Part shown: one piece after another, positions 23,477 through 34,885 of the stretch
Numbering within the stretch: the first letter of the stretch is position 1
Layout of the letters: every line of letters starts with the position of its first letter
Translations under genes and position numbers: made by a program
The notes under the pieces: model-generated
The model's database searches: none
What the model saw: the letters and a program-made list of their open reading frames with translations, nothing else
Told to the model about the DNA's origin: nothing
Assembly (NCBI GenBank): GCA_028095005.1
Contig: CM051461.1
Coordinates: 29,261,432-29,325,431 of the forward strand
Length of the DNA: 64,000 nucleotides
DNA from: Rhynchospora pubera
Taxonomy: Eukaryota; Streptophyta; Magnoliopsida; Poales; Cyperaceae
Direction: 5' to 3'

Positions 23477-24801
23477 TACGTACACACATATTTGTTCCAA
23501 ACGGTGGTGACGCGAATCCACCTCACCTGCTCTGTTCTTGACTTCCAAATTTCCAATGAACTCGATGTCTACTTCATACGCTGAAACCAACTTATATTGA
23601 ACCACTTAGAATTTATTATTTAAGCACGTACGTCTGGTTTGTAATTCAATCTAGAAGATTTTAGTCGTTCTGCGTCGTAGCATTTCAAGGGGAGTTGGTT
23701 ACGACTTACAGCCAGCGAGGAGTACTCTAGTCAACATGTTTTCCATATGAAATGTTAAGCGTGCTGAATTAAGTGTGACAATCCAACAAACTCTTCATGC
23801 CTTAGATTAATCAACTTTGTTTGAAAAAGTCAATATTTATGCTCAATTTTCAAATTAAAGCAAAAGTACTAATAAGTTATAAAAAAAATCAAAATTTTTT
23901 TTACCTTTATCTGCTCTGGTGTTGTTTAATTTTTCCTTTATCTATTGGATGTATATGCCAAAGATAAAAAGGGAAGATATGACACTACTAGTCAATTTTG
24001 TTTTATTTTATTATATTCAATTCTTTTGGCTATCCTATTGAATTTAAACAATGCAATCACAAATTAGAGAACATGACCTAATGGATGACGTGGGATCTTT
24101 AAAGTGGCGACAAACGCAATGATAACATACTAATGATATGGCGATTACAATGTAAAGTGCCTTTGATGAAAATGAATTTTTATTTGTTAACATCACAATC
24201 ATGAATCATGTAATGAAATTCGTAATCAAGAAATATTCATGCAACATAGTCAATTTTGGTAAAAACAAAAAATAAATTGAACCATGGGGATAAACTAAAT
24301 AACTTAACGAGGTGAAAAGAAAACTATTTATGCACCTAATTCAACTTCGTATCTTTCTTCAGGGCCAAAAACATATATATTATTTAATGGAGAAAAAGGA
24401 CTCCTGTTGAGTTACTTGGACACCATCCAAAGAACAGAGGATGTAGCAAAATTGCAAGAGAAATTAACATAATACATTCTCAACTATAACAGTACAAAGA
24501 AATCTATCTCTCAACCGCTGGAGAAGAAAGAAAAATTGAAGAAAAGAAAGAAAGAATAAACAGAATCCAATTGATCCTCCTCTTACCCGTACATACCTAT
24601 ACCATCCAAAAAAAAAAAAAATACTCCCTATCCCTCTATGTCTTCTCCCTATCTAAGCTAACAGGAATTATAGAACGAACAAAACAAGCTTACTCTTTAT
24701 ACGTATCACTGTATCAGTGCCCTATACTAATTTGGGAGAATCCGGGGAACTCTATAATTACCTCCCTCTGTTAATTCTCCCTCTTTTGTATGACTTCTCT
24801 T
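23477..24801. other. NCED 3' flank and intergenic DNA
   Basis: No bounded transposon found. The portion next to the NCED stop (about 24400-24801) probably holds its 3' untranslated region. I could not fix a polyadenylation site; no clear AATAAA was found on the minus strand here. Confidence 0.5.
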
Positions 24802-26682
24802 TCAGAATGCTTGTGTCTCCAATTCCTTTGAATCTATAAAGGTACCATGAAAACCATACGGCACACGAGACGGTAACTTCACGGTTGCCTCAAGCCTCAT
24901 GTCGGCAGCATTTATGATCAGCAGATATGATTTTGATGCTTGTTCATCATGTATATATGAAAGGATATATCCGTCATCCTCCCTTTCAGAATTCAGATCC
25001 CGTGACAAAAAGTATGGCTCGCCTCCGAACTTTGATGCTCCATAAATGAACTTTTGCACATGTCCTGTTTTTAGGTCAACCTTGGCGAAGCCCGACACCT
25101 TAGGCCATGGCTCAGCTATTGCTAGATATGCATAACGGGATTTCCTGCCCAATTTGTTTTTGTTTACCATGCCGACCTCTAGGTTAATTTGCTCGGCAGA
25201 AGAAAGTATGGGTCGTCGGTTTGATTTGCCAGTTCGTAGGTTAAGCCTGATCTCAGTTAGCACAGATTTCAAACTCTGCTCGGACTCATTAAAAATAGAG
25301 TCAGCAGGGGTCATGCATGAGCCAATTACCACAATTTCTTCAGAGTCGGGTTCCTCCCATGCATTCCAAAAATGGAAGCAGAAGCAGTCAGGCACATCAA
25401 TCCATCTAATCTCTGTGGCATCCAAGGCATATTTTGGCAATACCCCGAACCGCGATATTTTTTTCTTGTCAAGAACCATAGGTGACTTGCCTTGGAACAT
25501 TTCATGAAGCCTGAACACGACTTGCTGATCAGGGACAATTACATAGTTCTCGGTGATTGCAAAATCGTGGATCATTGTTGGTTCATTGAGTGGAATTTCC
25601 ACATCAGGTGATTTGTTCCCCTCAGGAGAAATGTGGAAGTACTTGAGATAAGGCTTCTTGATCACATCATAGCTGAGAGAAAACATCTCCTTCGATACTG
25701 GGTCTACCTTCGGGTGTGCAATCATTGCCGTGCTCAATTGCCCATTAAAGTCATGCCGGCCAACTGTCTCAAGGTCACCAGTTGGAGTCACATGCACATG
25801 GTATGGAAGATCATCTTCTGACATGGCAAGGAGCCTGTTGTTGAAATAAATGAGACCGGCATTTGCGACACCAGTTCCATGCGACGGGTCGACTAAGCCA
25901 CAAAGGCTCCGTGCCCCGAACAAGAGAAGGCGTGCAATACCTGAGTGCCCATGTAATTCACCAATTGCCTTGGGAAATACGGGACGGCCAATGGCCCGCT
26001 CTTGACGTAATCTCACGGTTTCTGTAAAACGACAAGCATATGATGCCTTCCCATTTTGGATTGAGACAGCATGAACCATGCCATCTCCGTCGAAAAGGTG
26101 GTGGCCTGCAGAAGGCTCCATGTGAGGGTTTGCACCATTCCGCACATACACCCCATTAATAAATGGCGGGATCCGACCAGTTACAGGGAGGTTATGTTTG
26201 GGTGGCTGCTCGGAAACTGGTGCGAAGTTGCCCGCTATCTGAACCTCCGGGTCTGTGGTTTTAGGCAGAGGCTGAGATTTTTCAAGGACATTTGATATGA
26301 ATATATCTTCAATTGTGTCAAGTGCTGTCGCGGCCATCTGCTGGACATGGTTCCAATTGGGTCTGGTGGTGACAGGTTTGTTTCTTTGGTTCAGGTTTTT
26401 TGGTTGTTTGGATCTTCCTGGTCTTGATGGTGCGTCGATATATGTTGCAGGTCCAAATGAAGGGGATTGTGGGGCAGGCGGGCAGTGAAGGGCCGCCGAG
26501 GCCGAGCGAATGGGTTTTTGCAAGATCTTAATCGAATTTGGACGATTTGAGTTTATAAGGTTATTGGAATTTTTGTGGGTCATGCTTTGATGTATCATTT
26601 TGTTACTAGCTGATGAAATTGATATTGAATTGGAAGCCATAGTTTCAGGTTTCTTGTAGAAGGTTGACTTAATGGAGTGCAC
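24802..26682 (-). CDS. NCED: 9-cis-epoxycarotenoid dioxygenase (NCED), plastid enzyme of abscisic acid synthesis
   Basis: Cleaves 9-cis-violaxanthin or 9'-cis-neoxanthin to xanthoxin, the regulated step of abscisic acid synthesis, in plastids (family knowledge). Single uninterrupted frame of 626 codons, as expected for intronless NCEDs of about 580-615 aa. Residues 1-105 are Ser/Asn/Lys-rich with few acids, fitting a transit peptide; a helix around 109-134 (WNHVQQMAATALDTIEDIF) matches the membrane-binding helix before the core. The four iron-binding histidines are present: H323 (AHPKVDP), H372 (IHDFAIT), H437 (FHFWNAWEE) and H612 (FHGTF), with family spacing. Other signatures are VYVRNGANP, FDGDGMVHA, GELHGHSGIARL, LLAMSEDDLPY, VIGSCMTPADSIFNE and KLPSRVPYGFHG. 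The first Met (26682) is used here; Met15 at 26640 (MASNSIS) resembles usual NCED starts and may be the true one. FHFW replaces the common FHLW. The paralogue number cannot be told. Confidence 0.97.
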   Translation of the reverse strand: MHSIKSTFYKKPETMASNSISISSASNKMIHQSMTHKNSNNLINSNRPNSIKILQKPIRSASAALHCPPAPQSPSFGPATYIDAPSRPGRSKQPKNLNQRNKPVTTRPNWNHVQQMAATALDTIEDIFISNVLEKSQPLPKTTDPEVQIAGNFAPVSEQPPKHNLPVTGRIPPFINGVYVRNGANPHMEPSAGHHLFDGDGMVHAVSIQNGKASYACRFTETVRLRQERAIGRPVFPKAIGELHGHSGIARLLLFGARSLCGLVDPSHGTGVANAGLIYFNNRLLAMSEDDLPYHVHVTPTGDLETVGRHDFNGQLSTAMIAHPKVDPVSKEMFSLSYDVIKKPYLKYFHISPEGNKSPDVEIPLNEPTMIHDFAITENYVIVPDQQVVFRLHEMFQGKSPMVLDKKKISRFGVLPKYALDATEIRWIDVPDCFCFHFWNAWEEPDSEEIVVIGSCMTPADSIFNESEQSLKSVLTEIRLNLRTGKSNRRPILSSAEQINLEVGMVNKNKLGRKSRYAYLAIAEPWPKVSGFAKVDLKTGHVQKFIYGASKFGGEPYFLSRDLNSEREDDGYILSYIHDEQASKSYLLIINAADMRLEATVKLPSRVPYGFHGTFIDSKELETQAF

Positions 26683-26699
26683 TTCTTTTAATGTCGTTG

Positions 26700-26722
26700 C
26701 AGAAAGAGAGGAAGAGAGTAAG
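26700..26722 (-). promoter_or_regulatory. CT-rich 5' leader stretch of NCED
   Basis: On the minus strand this reads as a pyrimidine-rich run (CTTACTCTCTTCCTC), about 20-40 bases before the first start codon, typical of plant 5' leaders or Y patches. Confidence 0.45.
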
Positions 26723-26789
26723 CTATTTTAAAGGTCTTCAATTTAGTTGGGAGGTGTTGAGGTGGTGTGTATTAAAAAGTGTGGCATTG

Positions 26790-26803
26790 CATATATATAT
26801 ATA
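26790..26803 (-). promoter_or_regulatory. TATA-like box of NCED
   Basis: Minus strand reads CCTATATATATATATG, about 108 bp upstream of the first ATG. It would place the transcription start near 26760 and give an 80-base leader. The transcription start itself is inferred. Confidence 0.6.
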
Positions 26804-26886
26804 GGGGGTTGGAGAAGGAAGAAGAGGAACTGCCGAACTGCTGGTTGAACGAAGCAATGTTGACATGATGACCTCTTCGGCGAAGC

Positions 26887-26894
26887 CCACGTGG
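26887..26894 (-). promoter_or_regulatory. G-box / ABRE-type element CCACGTGG upstream of NCED
   Basis: Perfect palindrome CCACGTGG with a CACGTG core, about 205 bp upstream of the first ATG and about 85 bp upstream of the TATA-like tract. G-boxes and ABREs bind bZIP/bHLH factors and are known in stress-responsive NCED promoters. Function here is inferred from position and sequence. Confidence 0.6.
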
Positions 26895-26899
26895 TCGTT

Positions 26900-27240
26900 T
26901 CTCAAGAAAACAAGGTCAAATTGGTCTTTTTTAGCCTTTTTAAAAGTTCGGGTAAATACAGGCTTCTTTTATCCTTCCTTTACGGCCTTCTCCCCTGTTC
27001 TTAGCATCTTGCGTCTCTGCCTTAGGTATTATGAACTTTGCCATATACAAATACTGAGGTGTATGTATGTAAATCACTTGTTTTTTCTGTTAGTTATTTC
27101 CATAAAAGATTCGATTTAATGACTCATGAAATATTAGCTATTTATCTATTGGTCGCGTGATACAGGAGGGTAGGCACTTATGCTCTCAAGATTAGGCCTA
27201 ATAAAAAGAGGCTAGTATCTAATGATTATTAGTTTATGGA
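26900..27240. other. NCED upstream region
   Basis: No transposon termini found. A W-box-like TTGACC on the minus strand lies near 26912-26918, which may be chance. Confidence 0.4.
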
Positions 27241-27248
27241 AATTGATT

Positions 27249-27525
27249 ACTGTCGTTTCCAGTTTTGTCATCCCTGTCATCGCTAAATATAAAATGAACA
27301 TATACAACAAACAAAATGAACATATAGACGATCTAAGTGAACACATACAAACAAATAAATTTAATGAAAATAAGTTAAATATACATGTAAAATTCTGAAC
27401 AAATGATGACAACACTTATTTGTTTGTAAGTTTTCACTTAGATCATCTATATGTTTACTTTATTTGCTGTATATGATCACTTTATATTTAGCGATGATAG
27501 AGATAACAAAACTACAGATGACAGT
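27249..27525. mobile_element. Foldback MITE of unknown superfamily
   Basis: Two inverted arms of about 110 bp: 27249-27357 and 27412-27525. Both carry ATCGCTAAATATAAA and AACATATAGA-GATCTAAGTGAA in opposite orientations. Termini read ACTGTCGTTTCCAG and, inward from the right, ACTGTCATCTGTAG. No clear TSD. Confidence 0.75.
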
Positions 27526-27724
27526 TATCATTCTGTTAGTTTATTATATGGGTAGACGAATCCTAAAAGCACAGAGCCACACACTATGAAAAAAATTCTA
27601 ATGAGAAAGAAATGTTAATTTCCACAATTTACAGTTGTATCATGCCGCCGTCATGTCAAATATGTGTCTCATGTATCGTATTATGTTGATATGATTTAAT
27701 ATTTTGAATGAGACGTGTTGTATT

Positions 27725-28041
27725 TAGAGCTGTTAATCCTGTCGATTTTCACATGATGCCATTCTGTATAACCGAAACATAATGGTTAATTACATTGATT
27801 TTTGTTTTGTTTTAATAACGAAACGGTAAATGAAATACGAAATTGTACCGTTTTGAACTGTTAAGTTTCATTTTGAATCGTTATACATGTAATGTATGAA
27901 GTGAAACAGTTAACGGCACGTATTTTTGTTTCGTTTTCAAAACAAAACGGTTTGTGAAATGGAACACCATACCGTTTACTTTACCGGCACGGCAATCGGA
28001 ACAGGATGTTTTGCTGTCACTTATCACGTTTGACACCCCTA
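27725..28041. mobile_element. Short hAT-like MITE, CGTTTC-rich family
   Basis: Ends TAGAGCTGTTAATCC and CGTTTGACACCCCTA, exact 8-bp TSD GTTGTATT at 27717-27724 and 28042-28049. Confidence 0.93.
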
Positions 28042-28049
28042 GTTGTATT

Positions 28050-30390
28050 GTATTGATAAAAGAAATTGACTAACAAGACACGACTCTTGTTTGTATTAAC
28101 ACAATGTATTAAATGTGTAATGTCATATTATAACCAATTTAAATTTTACTTGATAAAAAAAATATAAAATAAAAAATGTGGTAAATTATTGAAATTTATT
28201 TTACTTGATATATCAAAATAAAATTTAATGATTAAATAAAGATCATCGATCGATATCAATAAATTTATAATAAAAATATGTTTTAATTTACAAACTTCTA
28301 AATAATGTACTGAAAATAATAAAAAACTATTAATTTTTGTTGTGCACACTCATGCCACGTATCGTATCGTCTTGTGTCACATTTCCATTTGTATTATGTC
28401 AAAATGTGCCAATGTCCAAAAGTCTTCAGTACAACATGATTTTGACATAGCACCTCAAAAAATGTTATGTTGTCTTATTTTCTTATATATGTTGTGTTGT
28501 ACCAACAAGTTGTCAACATAATCGTCCTTGTGTCATTTTTGGAGAAATCTTATTTACAGCATATATAGACATCATGAGAGGTGCTACACTTCGAAGCTCT
28601 GTTTAAATTAATGATAGATTAAAAACAATTAGACTTAGAAAAAGAAAAGAAAAACATATTATTCAATATAAAATTCGCAATTAAATTCTCTTGATAAACT
28701 AGAGACTCGGAAATATCCCTTTCAATACAAAACTCGTAACCAAATTCTCTTAATGAAAAGAGAACAGTAAGAAATATATAATAAATTAGAAGTACCTTCT
28801 ATAAATATTTAAGTATAATATTCCATTTTTTGGGAACAAAATTTTAAAGAGAATGCATGAATCATGTAATTTGCTAGAATTTATATATAATTTTCATATA
28901 AAATGGATGGAAACACATATTTCAATAAGGAATTTAACAATTTTTATTAATTCTGCATTTGTTTCAAATATATTCCGATCTTTTTATCGAAGTAGGCATT
29001 ATGCGATATCTTACGAGTGAATTTTAGAAATGCGATAGACAATGTGAGCGAAAAATTAAGATAACAAGTATCCATTTTACATGCAGTAAATATCCATTCT
29101 TCAATAACTAACTGTGAATTGAACTTCTCAAAAATCATCTTAACACTTGAAATAGGTCAATGACATCGTCCAAAATGAAGTAATAATGCGGCAAAAAAGT
29201 CCATCAGAAAATATTAGAAACGAAGATAGTTATCGATCTAAAGAGTAAATTGATTATTTCATCAAATTTTTTTGATAATGACGAGTTACCTTTTTTCTTG
29301 AACCCGCAACATCCCCTCTAAATAAGTTGATCTTTGTGAACAAATCTATTATTGCATTGCAGCTAAATAATTAATTATTTATTTCTTTTATTTATTTTTT
29401 TTAATGTCATTACTGGAGCTATAATATCATTGTCACATATGCAAATTCTTCTCTCTTTTCCTTCATAAAATGAAGTTAACAGGAAATCCGTGTTTTCTCT
29501 GGTGATCCTATGCTGAATAAAGTTCTGGCACTGAAAAAAAATAAAAACTGATAGCACATGCACTCAAGAGTAATACAACAAAATGTCATAAAAATTTCTC
29601 TAAAATAATTATAAATGGGAAATGATGAATATCCAGCACCATCCAGATGCACCCACGTTGACAGAAGATTTTTTATTTTAGACAGAAAGAGAAAAAGAAA
29701 GGTTATTACTATTAGTAAAAATTGGTTATGTTCTTTTGGGGTTTGCTCCATAAATCCAAATCGGAGGGAGAGAAAAGGAGAGAAAAGAAGATTTTATTCT
29801 GTCCGAAGAGTTCTAGCTTGTTCCATATGAGAAGATTGAGGATGGAAAGTAAGAGAAGAGGAAGTAAGAGATATTAGTGAATTTGTGAAGAGTTTACTCT
29901 GAAAAGTTTACCCCTCGATTTAAAAATAACAAAATTCGGGCAAACTCTTCTCTCCTTTGATCTACTCTCCTTCAATATACTTGTTCTGGATCAGACTTCA
30001 ATATCATTGGATTAGAGGGTTTTACAAATTACAAGAATAAGGAAAACAGAGGAAGGTGGTGTTTACAAAGGAATAGAGACAAGGAGAGGTTCAGAGTCAG
30101 ATGTCATGTTTCACCTCTGTTTGTCGTGGCCCTCTCTGTTTCTTGCTCTCCTTTGACTGGTAGTTGACAATCGACGTCAAACACAAACGCACAGAGTTAT
30201 TTTTTAAATTTTAAACAAAAATGGGAGAACCTAATTACCAAGATCTTACATTAAGAAAATTCAATATTTGTGATAAATGGCAATTCTGTTGTCTTTTTTC
30301 ACGAAATTGTTGTACAGTCTCCCTGTATTAAAGATTGTGTTCTTACAATTAAATGTCAATTTTTGGTTTGGTGGTGTTCTCCCGCAGCTA
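28050..30390. other. Intergenic, no gene seen
   Basis: 28340-28530 has GTGTCGT/ACGTATCG-type motifs of the dispersed repeat at 37.0 kb. 29750-29990 has GA-rich then CT-rich tracts resembling an eroded MITE. The remainder is AT-rich without supported features. Confidence 0.45.
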
Positions 30391-30544
30391 ATTACAGAGA
30401 CGTTTGGATCATCTAAGAATAAAATTAGAATTAATTATTTGGATTAAAAAGTTTTATTTCTAAACGATCAAAAATAAATTTTTTGAATCTAGTATGTTAT
30501 TTTTAAGTGATTTAACATCCAGATTAAACTTTTATTCTAAAGAT

Positions 30545-30855
30545 TAGAACTGTCAAATGTTAACAACGTCTACATAAATCACCTCTTACGTTTAATGTTA
30601 CGTTAATGGGACGAAAATGATTTTTATAAAGTTTAATGTATCACTTAGTAAACGTAAGAATTTTTTGCTTTCGTTTAATGTTTCACCTGTTTAAACAACA
30701 CAAAATTCATTAAGAAAACGTTAAAACTTTTAAACATAATGAGTTGGTCCATTTTCAGTTATGTTTCACATGTCCAAACGTAAGAATTTTTTGCTTCGTT
30801 TAACGTTTCACTAGGTTAGGTGAAACGTTAAAACGTGTCAACATTGACATGCCTA
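30545..30855. mobile_element. Short hAT-like MITE nested in the foldback element
   Basis: Ends TAGAACTGTCAAATGTT and ACATTGACATGCCTA. Left TSD is CTAAAGAT (30537-30544). The right TSD is split by a later MITE: CTAAA at 30856-30860 and GAT at 31021-31023. Confidence 0.9.
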
Positions 30856-30860
30856 CTAAA

Positions 30861-31017
30861 GGGTGCGTTTGGATAAGTGTGGGAAGAAGGGAAGAAGGGA
30901 AGAAGTGGGAAGAAGTATTGGGAAGTGTGTAATTTTGTGAAGAGTTTGGATTGTTTATAATTTTTTTTCTTCTTCTTCCTTCTTCTTCTTCTTTCTTCCA
31001 ACGATCCAAACGCACCC
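30861..31017. mobile_element. Tourist-type MITE inserted in the hAT TSD
   Basis: TIRs GGGTGCGTTTGGAT and ATCCAAACGCACCC. The 3-bp flank AAA is duplicated (30858-30860 and 31018-31020). Removing the element and one AAA restores CTAAAGAT, the exact TSD partner of the hAT MITE. Same family as 15809 and 48436. Confidence 0.92.
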
Positions 31018-31259
31018 AAAGATGTTTGGATCATCTTTTTAATCCGAACTAAAATATGGTTCCAATGACTTTTTAGTCCACATTAAGAAAATGATCCAAA
31101 CACCTTAGAAATAAAAATTTAATCCGGATATTAGACCACGTAAATATTACACTCTAGATTCCAAAAAAATTATTCTCGATCATTTAAAAATAATATTTTA
31201 TACTCCGAATAACTAATCTTAATTTTATTCTTAAACAATCTAAACGCACCCTAATGCAC

Positions 31260-34200
31260 TATACATGAAAACTGACAAGAAGATATATTATTTATAGTTT
31301 GTGTTGTTAAGAATGTTCTAATGCACTACTTGCAGTCAAACAAAATTTGTGTTCTTACTGATCAAAGCAACAAAGAGAAAAAATAAAAAAAGAAAAGAAG
31401 ACTTGTCTTCAATATAAAATTTTAGCTTTTACTTCTGACGCTATTCTGCTCCTTTCTGATATAACATGATGGCTACTCACGTACTAGTCTATACTCTGAC
31501 ATTGTTATTTACATTAATTATATGGTTAACATAATGGTGTCCTTAGCAGGAATGTTCGGATATACCCCCTCTACCAGATAAGTGTTTGTAAGAGTTTCAC
31601 TTCTTTGAATTTCTTTGTTTCATTATTAATCTTTGCTGAATCAAAATTCTACTTCTCAGCCAACGGGAAGCTGGAACAAGATACCCCTCGTGGTTTTCTA
31701 ATCCCATTTTTTATTTTTTTCCCCTGATAAATTAGGTCTCCCTCGTTTTAGTCAGGTGTTAAACATTATTTGTACCTACGAACTTAGGCTTGTACATAGA
31801 AAGTTCCATATCAATATCATCCTACGAACTTAGGCTTGTACATAGAAAGTACCATATATATCATCCAACCTTTCTGACCTATTCAATTTAACCCTCTTTT
31901 TTTTTTCACCGTGTTTTGGTGTTTTAATTTTGGAAAATCAGTATCAACATTAAACCTCATATTTATTTTTGAATAGTATAGTATGTCTAAATATTAAACA
32001 GGAATATACTCATAGCAATCATTTATTTGACAAAATATTATATTTTTACTTGGAAATTTTTTCCGTTTTATTTTGTACAACTATATTTTTCTTAAATATT
32101 CTGCAAGTTAGTCAAGAGAAACTTAAATGTTTTATAGTAAATATTTATTGATATCACTCTATTTTGAATTAATTTTAAATTATATTTATGTTATTTTAAT
32201 AGAAAGTACCAATTTATTAGTTCTAGTATTGTTAAATTATTTAATTTAAAACTTGTTTCATGAAATTTGTGCTTTATAGTGTTGGTTTGAATTACTACCC
32301 TTTTAATCCGTTTAATTCGCTATTTTCTTATGCAACAATATAAATTTAAATGGGCTGGATGAGTTTACGGATGGATCAATTTTAAAAAAAATAATAATCC
32401 GAATGTTCATACTAGTTTAAAATTTTGAACAAACTGCATTTATCAGACTACTAAGTCAGCGTTAAATTATGAGATCGAGGTGCTTCAATATCCAGAAGTG
32501 TCGCCTGATATTTTATACATACTTTTTATAGTAAGTTAAGAGAATTGTTGTTATCAATTTCTTGTGATGTTTCTTCCTATAATAATGAAAAAAATTAGTG
32601 CTGCCTAACACCGAGTCACTAAAGAGATTCTAGATATACGTAGCCTGCCACCACACAAGTCATAGTTAGCCCGGCCAGGTGTGGATTGATTATTGATCCT
32701 CTTGACATTTTTTATAAATGTATTCCTTTTCAATAAAGGGACTTGACACTGGTAGGATAAATAAACAACAAAAGTTGCAACTAGGAACATAGTATTGGCC
32801 AGACTATTTTTCTTTTCCCTCTTTTATTTTTTTCATTTCCCCTTGAGCAGTAAGTTGATCCGACACGTCACTTCAAATAGATTTCTGGAAGCTAGATGAG
32901 TTGTATTGTAATGTAGCCAAGAAACTTCCTCGTATGTTCCCACACTTAATTTTGATAATAGAATTAGGCGAGATTTTGCTTGAAAAAAACCAATATCAAA
33001 ATCAGATCAGCGATTGGTCCATGTCCTTTTGCCTGAATGGTGGCCTAATATCCAACACGGTAGTGCTACTTTTTGAAATTCGACGGCATATATAATAATA
33101 TATAAACTTATGATCTCATTTTTTTAGAATTTATTGAGAAAATGTAAATTACAATATAAAAACGGATAAATGCATATACTACATCTATATTTTAATTTCT
33201 GTGCTTCAAATTAATATGTCTTTTGAATATTATCTGCATATATAAACTTCGTGGAAAACTGAACTTACTTATTTTTAAATAAAAAATATTTATTTTTTGG
33301 GTATGGTTACTGGCGATCGATAACTTATAAATCAATTGAGTTTTTTTAAATATAAATAATAATTATATTTTGGATCTTTTCGAGAATTTAGCATGAACAT
33401 CACATCACGCACCTCGCATCACGTACAGCATCAGTCTTTTTAAACTCCAAAACTAAGATTAGGATTCATTGCACTTGGTCGCGCTCACATTGTAGTTTTA
33501 TCTTTCTCGTAAATTTATTTTGAACACATAAATAAAGTTTTGAGTGTGTCATTAACTAACTTCATATAGTCTTTTAGATATATATAGTTGTACCGAAGAA
33601 ATTGCAAGGGTAAGAAAGATTTTACAAATAAATATCTACCCAATCGTCCATAAAATATAGAAAGCGATAAGTAAAAAATCAATTTATTTAACGAGATAAA
33701 ATGTTTAACTCTGACATTAAAAGAAAGTGATAAGTTTTACAGCAATTATTTTTTTTTTTTTTGAAATTAGTAGGGATCCACCTCTACTCATTCATTGATC
33801 AAATTAAATAATATACAAGAAGAGTGAGATTTGTAGGATAAAAAAAGGAAAAAAAAATAAATATTTACGTATAATTCAAGAATCTATTGATGATTGATCG
33901 AATACGCAAAATTTGAATGTACGTATATCAAGCTGTTAGATAAATCTGGAACGAATTTTTTTTATTGCGTAAAATCAGAATCACGATTTTTCTAAAACTA
34001 TAGATTGTGCATTTATAATTTTACATTCTAATTTTGATAATTGTCACGGTTGTTAATATAATTTATTCCTTGTATATATTTTTTGAAACCTAAGCTCCCT
34101 AAGCAAGGGAACCAGGTTATCAACATTCAAGCAACTATATGATCCGTATATATTTGTTACCACATTTTTATTAACTCCCTTCCTTCCAATTCCAGTCCAT

Positions 34201-34870
34201 TTCCAGAGACTAAAATATACAGAACTACCATTTTAATTTATATGATAAGTAGGAAACGAATTAATTATAAATGGCATACTTGTTTAATTATAGAATAGAT
34301 TTGGTGAGAATCATGTAAATTCAAACCGTTCAATTCAGGTCAGAAATTACAACTCTAATAACCGCCAGTGGACCATTTCTCCGTACTCATGTCATATGCA
34401 TTCCCTATTGATGAACAACAACTTAATCAGCTGACAAATACATTGTGCAGCATGCTTAAAACACAATAATGTCACTGAATTGATTTGGATTGTGAAGACT
34501 GAATTATGGTGCATTAGCCAGGGGGCGGTCCCTGCCTAACGCTGACCAAGGCACCAAATCAAATGAGTCACATGCAAGAAAAAGGCTTTGGACTGAAGAA
34601 TTGTACTTTCGGCCTTTGGAGCCTTGCCCCCACACACCGACTTTACATGTTTAGACCAAGTTACATGTTTTTTACAACTCGAAAAGATAAATACATGTTT
34701 TTCTAACTTTTAATTCTTGTGCATATCAACGGTGTCGATCATTGTATTTTCCCTTCAAAATGAAAATTTTAACGTTTTCGGCAAAATTTGCACTGCCTGT
34801 TTCAAGTTCAAGGCTTATTCAGAAACGTATGGTTCGAACACATTGCTTTTTGGTTAATTTGTATCGTCTA
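31260..34870. other. Long intergenic stretch, no gene recognised
   Basis: AT-rich, with only short unconvincing frames. A poly-T start near 33751-33764 followed by non-repetitive sequence could be an eroded LINE or SINE 3' end on the minus strand, but no TSD was found. A tandem duplication at 31775 is listed separately. Confidence 0.45.
31775..31866. repeat. 46-bp imperfect tandem duplication
   Basis: Two units start CCTACGAACTTAGGCTTGTA at 31775 and 31821; unit length is 46 bp and the second is slightly diverged at its end. Confidence 0.9.
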
Positions 34871-34885
34871 CACATAAATTGAATG

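Larger units (their letters stand above)
30395..31251. mobile_element. Foldback MITE split by two younger MITEs
   Basis: The outer arms are inverted copies: 30397-30544 (GACGTTTGGATCATC, AGAATAAAATTAGAATTA, GAATCTAGTATG) matches the complement of about 31105-31251 (AACAATCTAAACGCACCC at the edge). The centre is at about 31060 (AAAATATGGTTCCAATGACT), with a further pair GTTTGGATCATCTTTTTAAT / AAGAAAATGATCCAAACACC around it. Left flank is TTA, right flank TAA. The DNA at 30545-31017 is foreign and younger (next two entries). Confidence 0.8.

Noticed and set aside
25154..26488. Several antisense frames of 60-117 codons within NCED
   Set aside because: They are shadows of the strongly coding minus strand.
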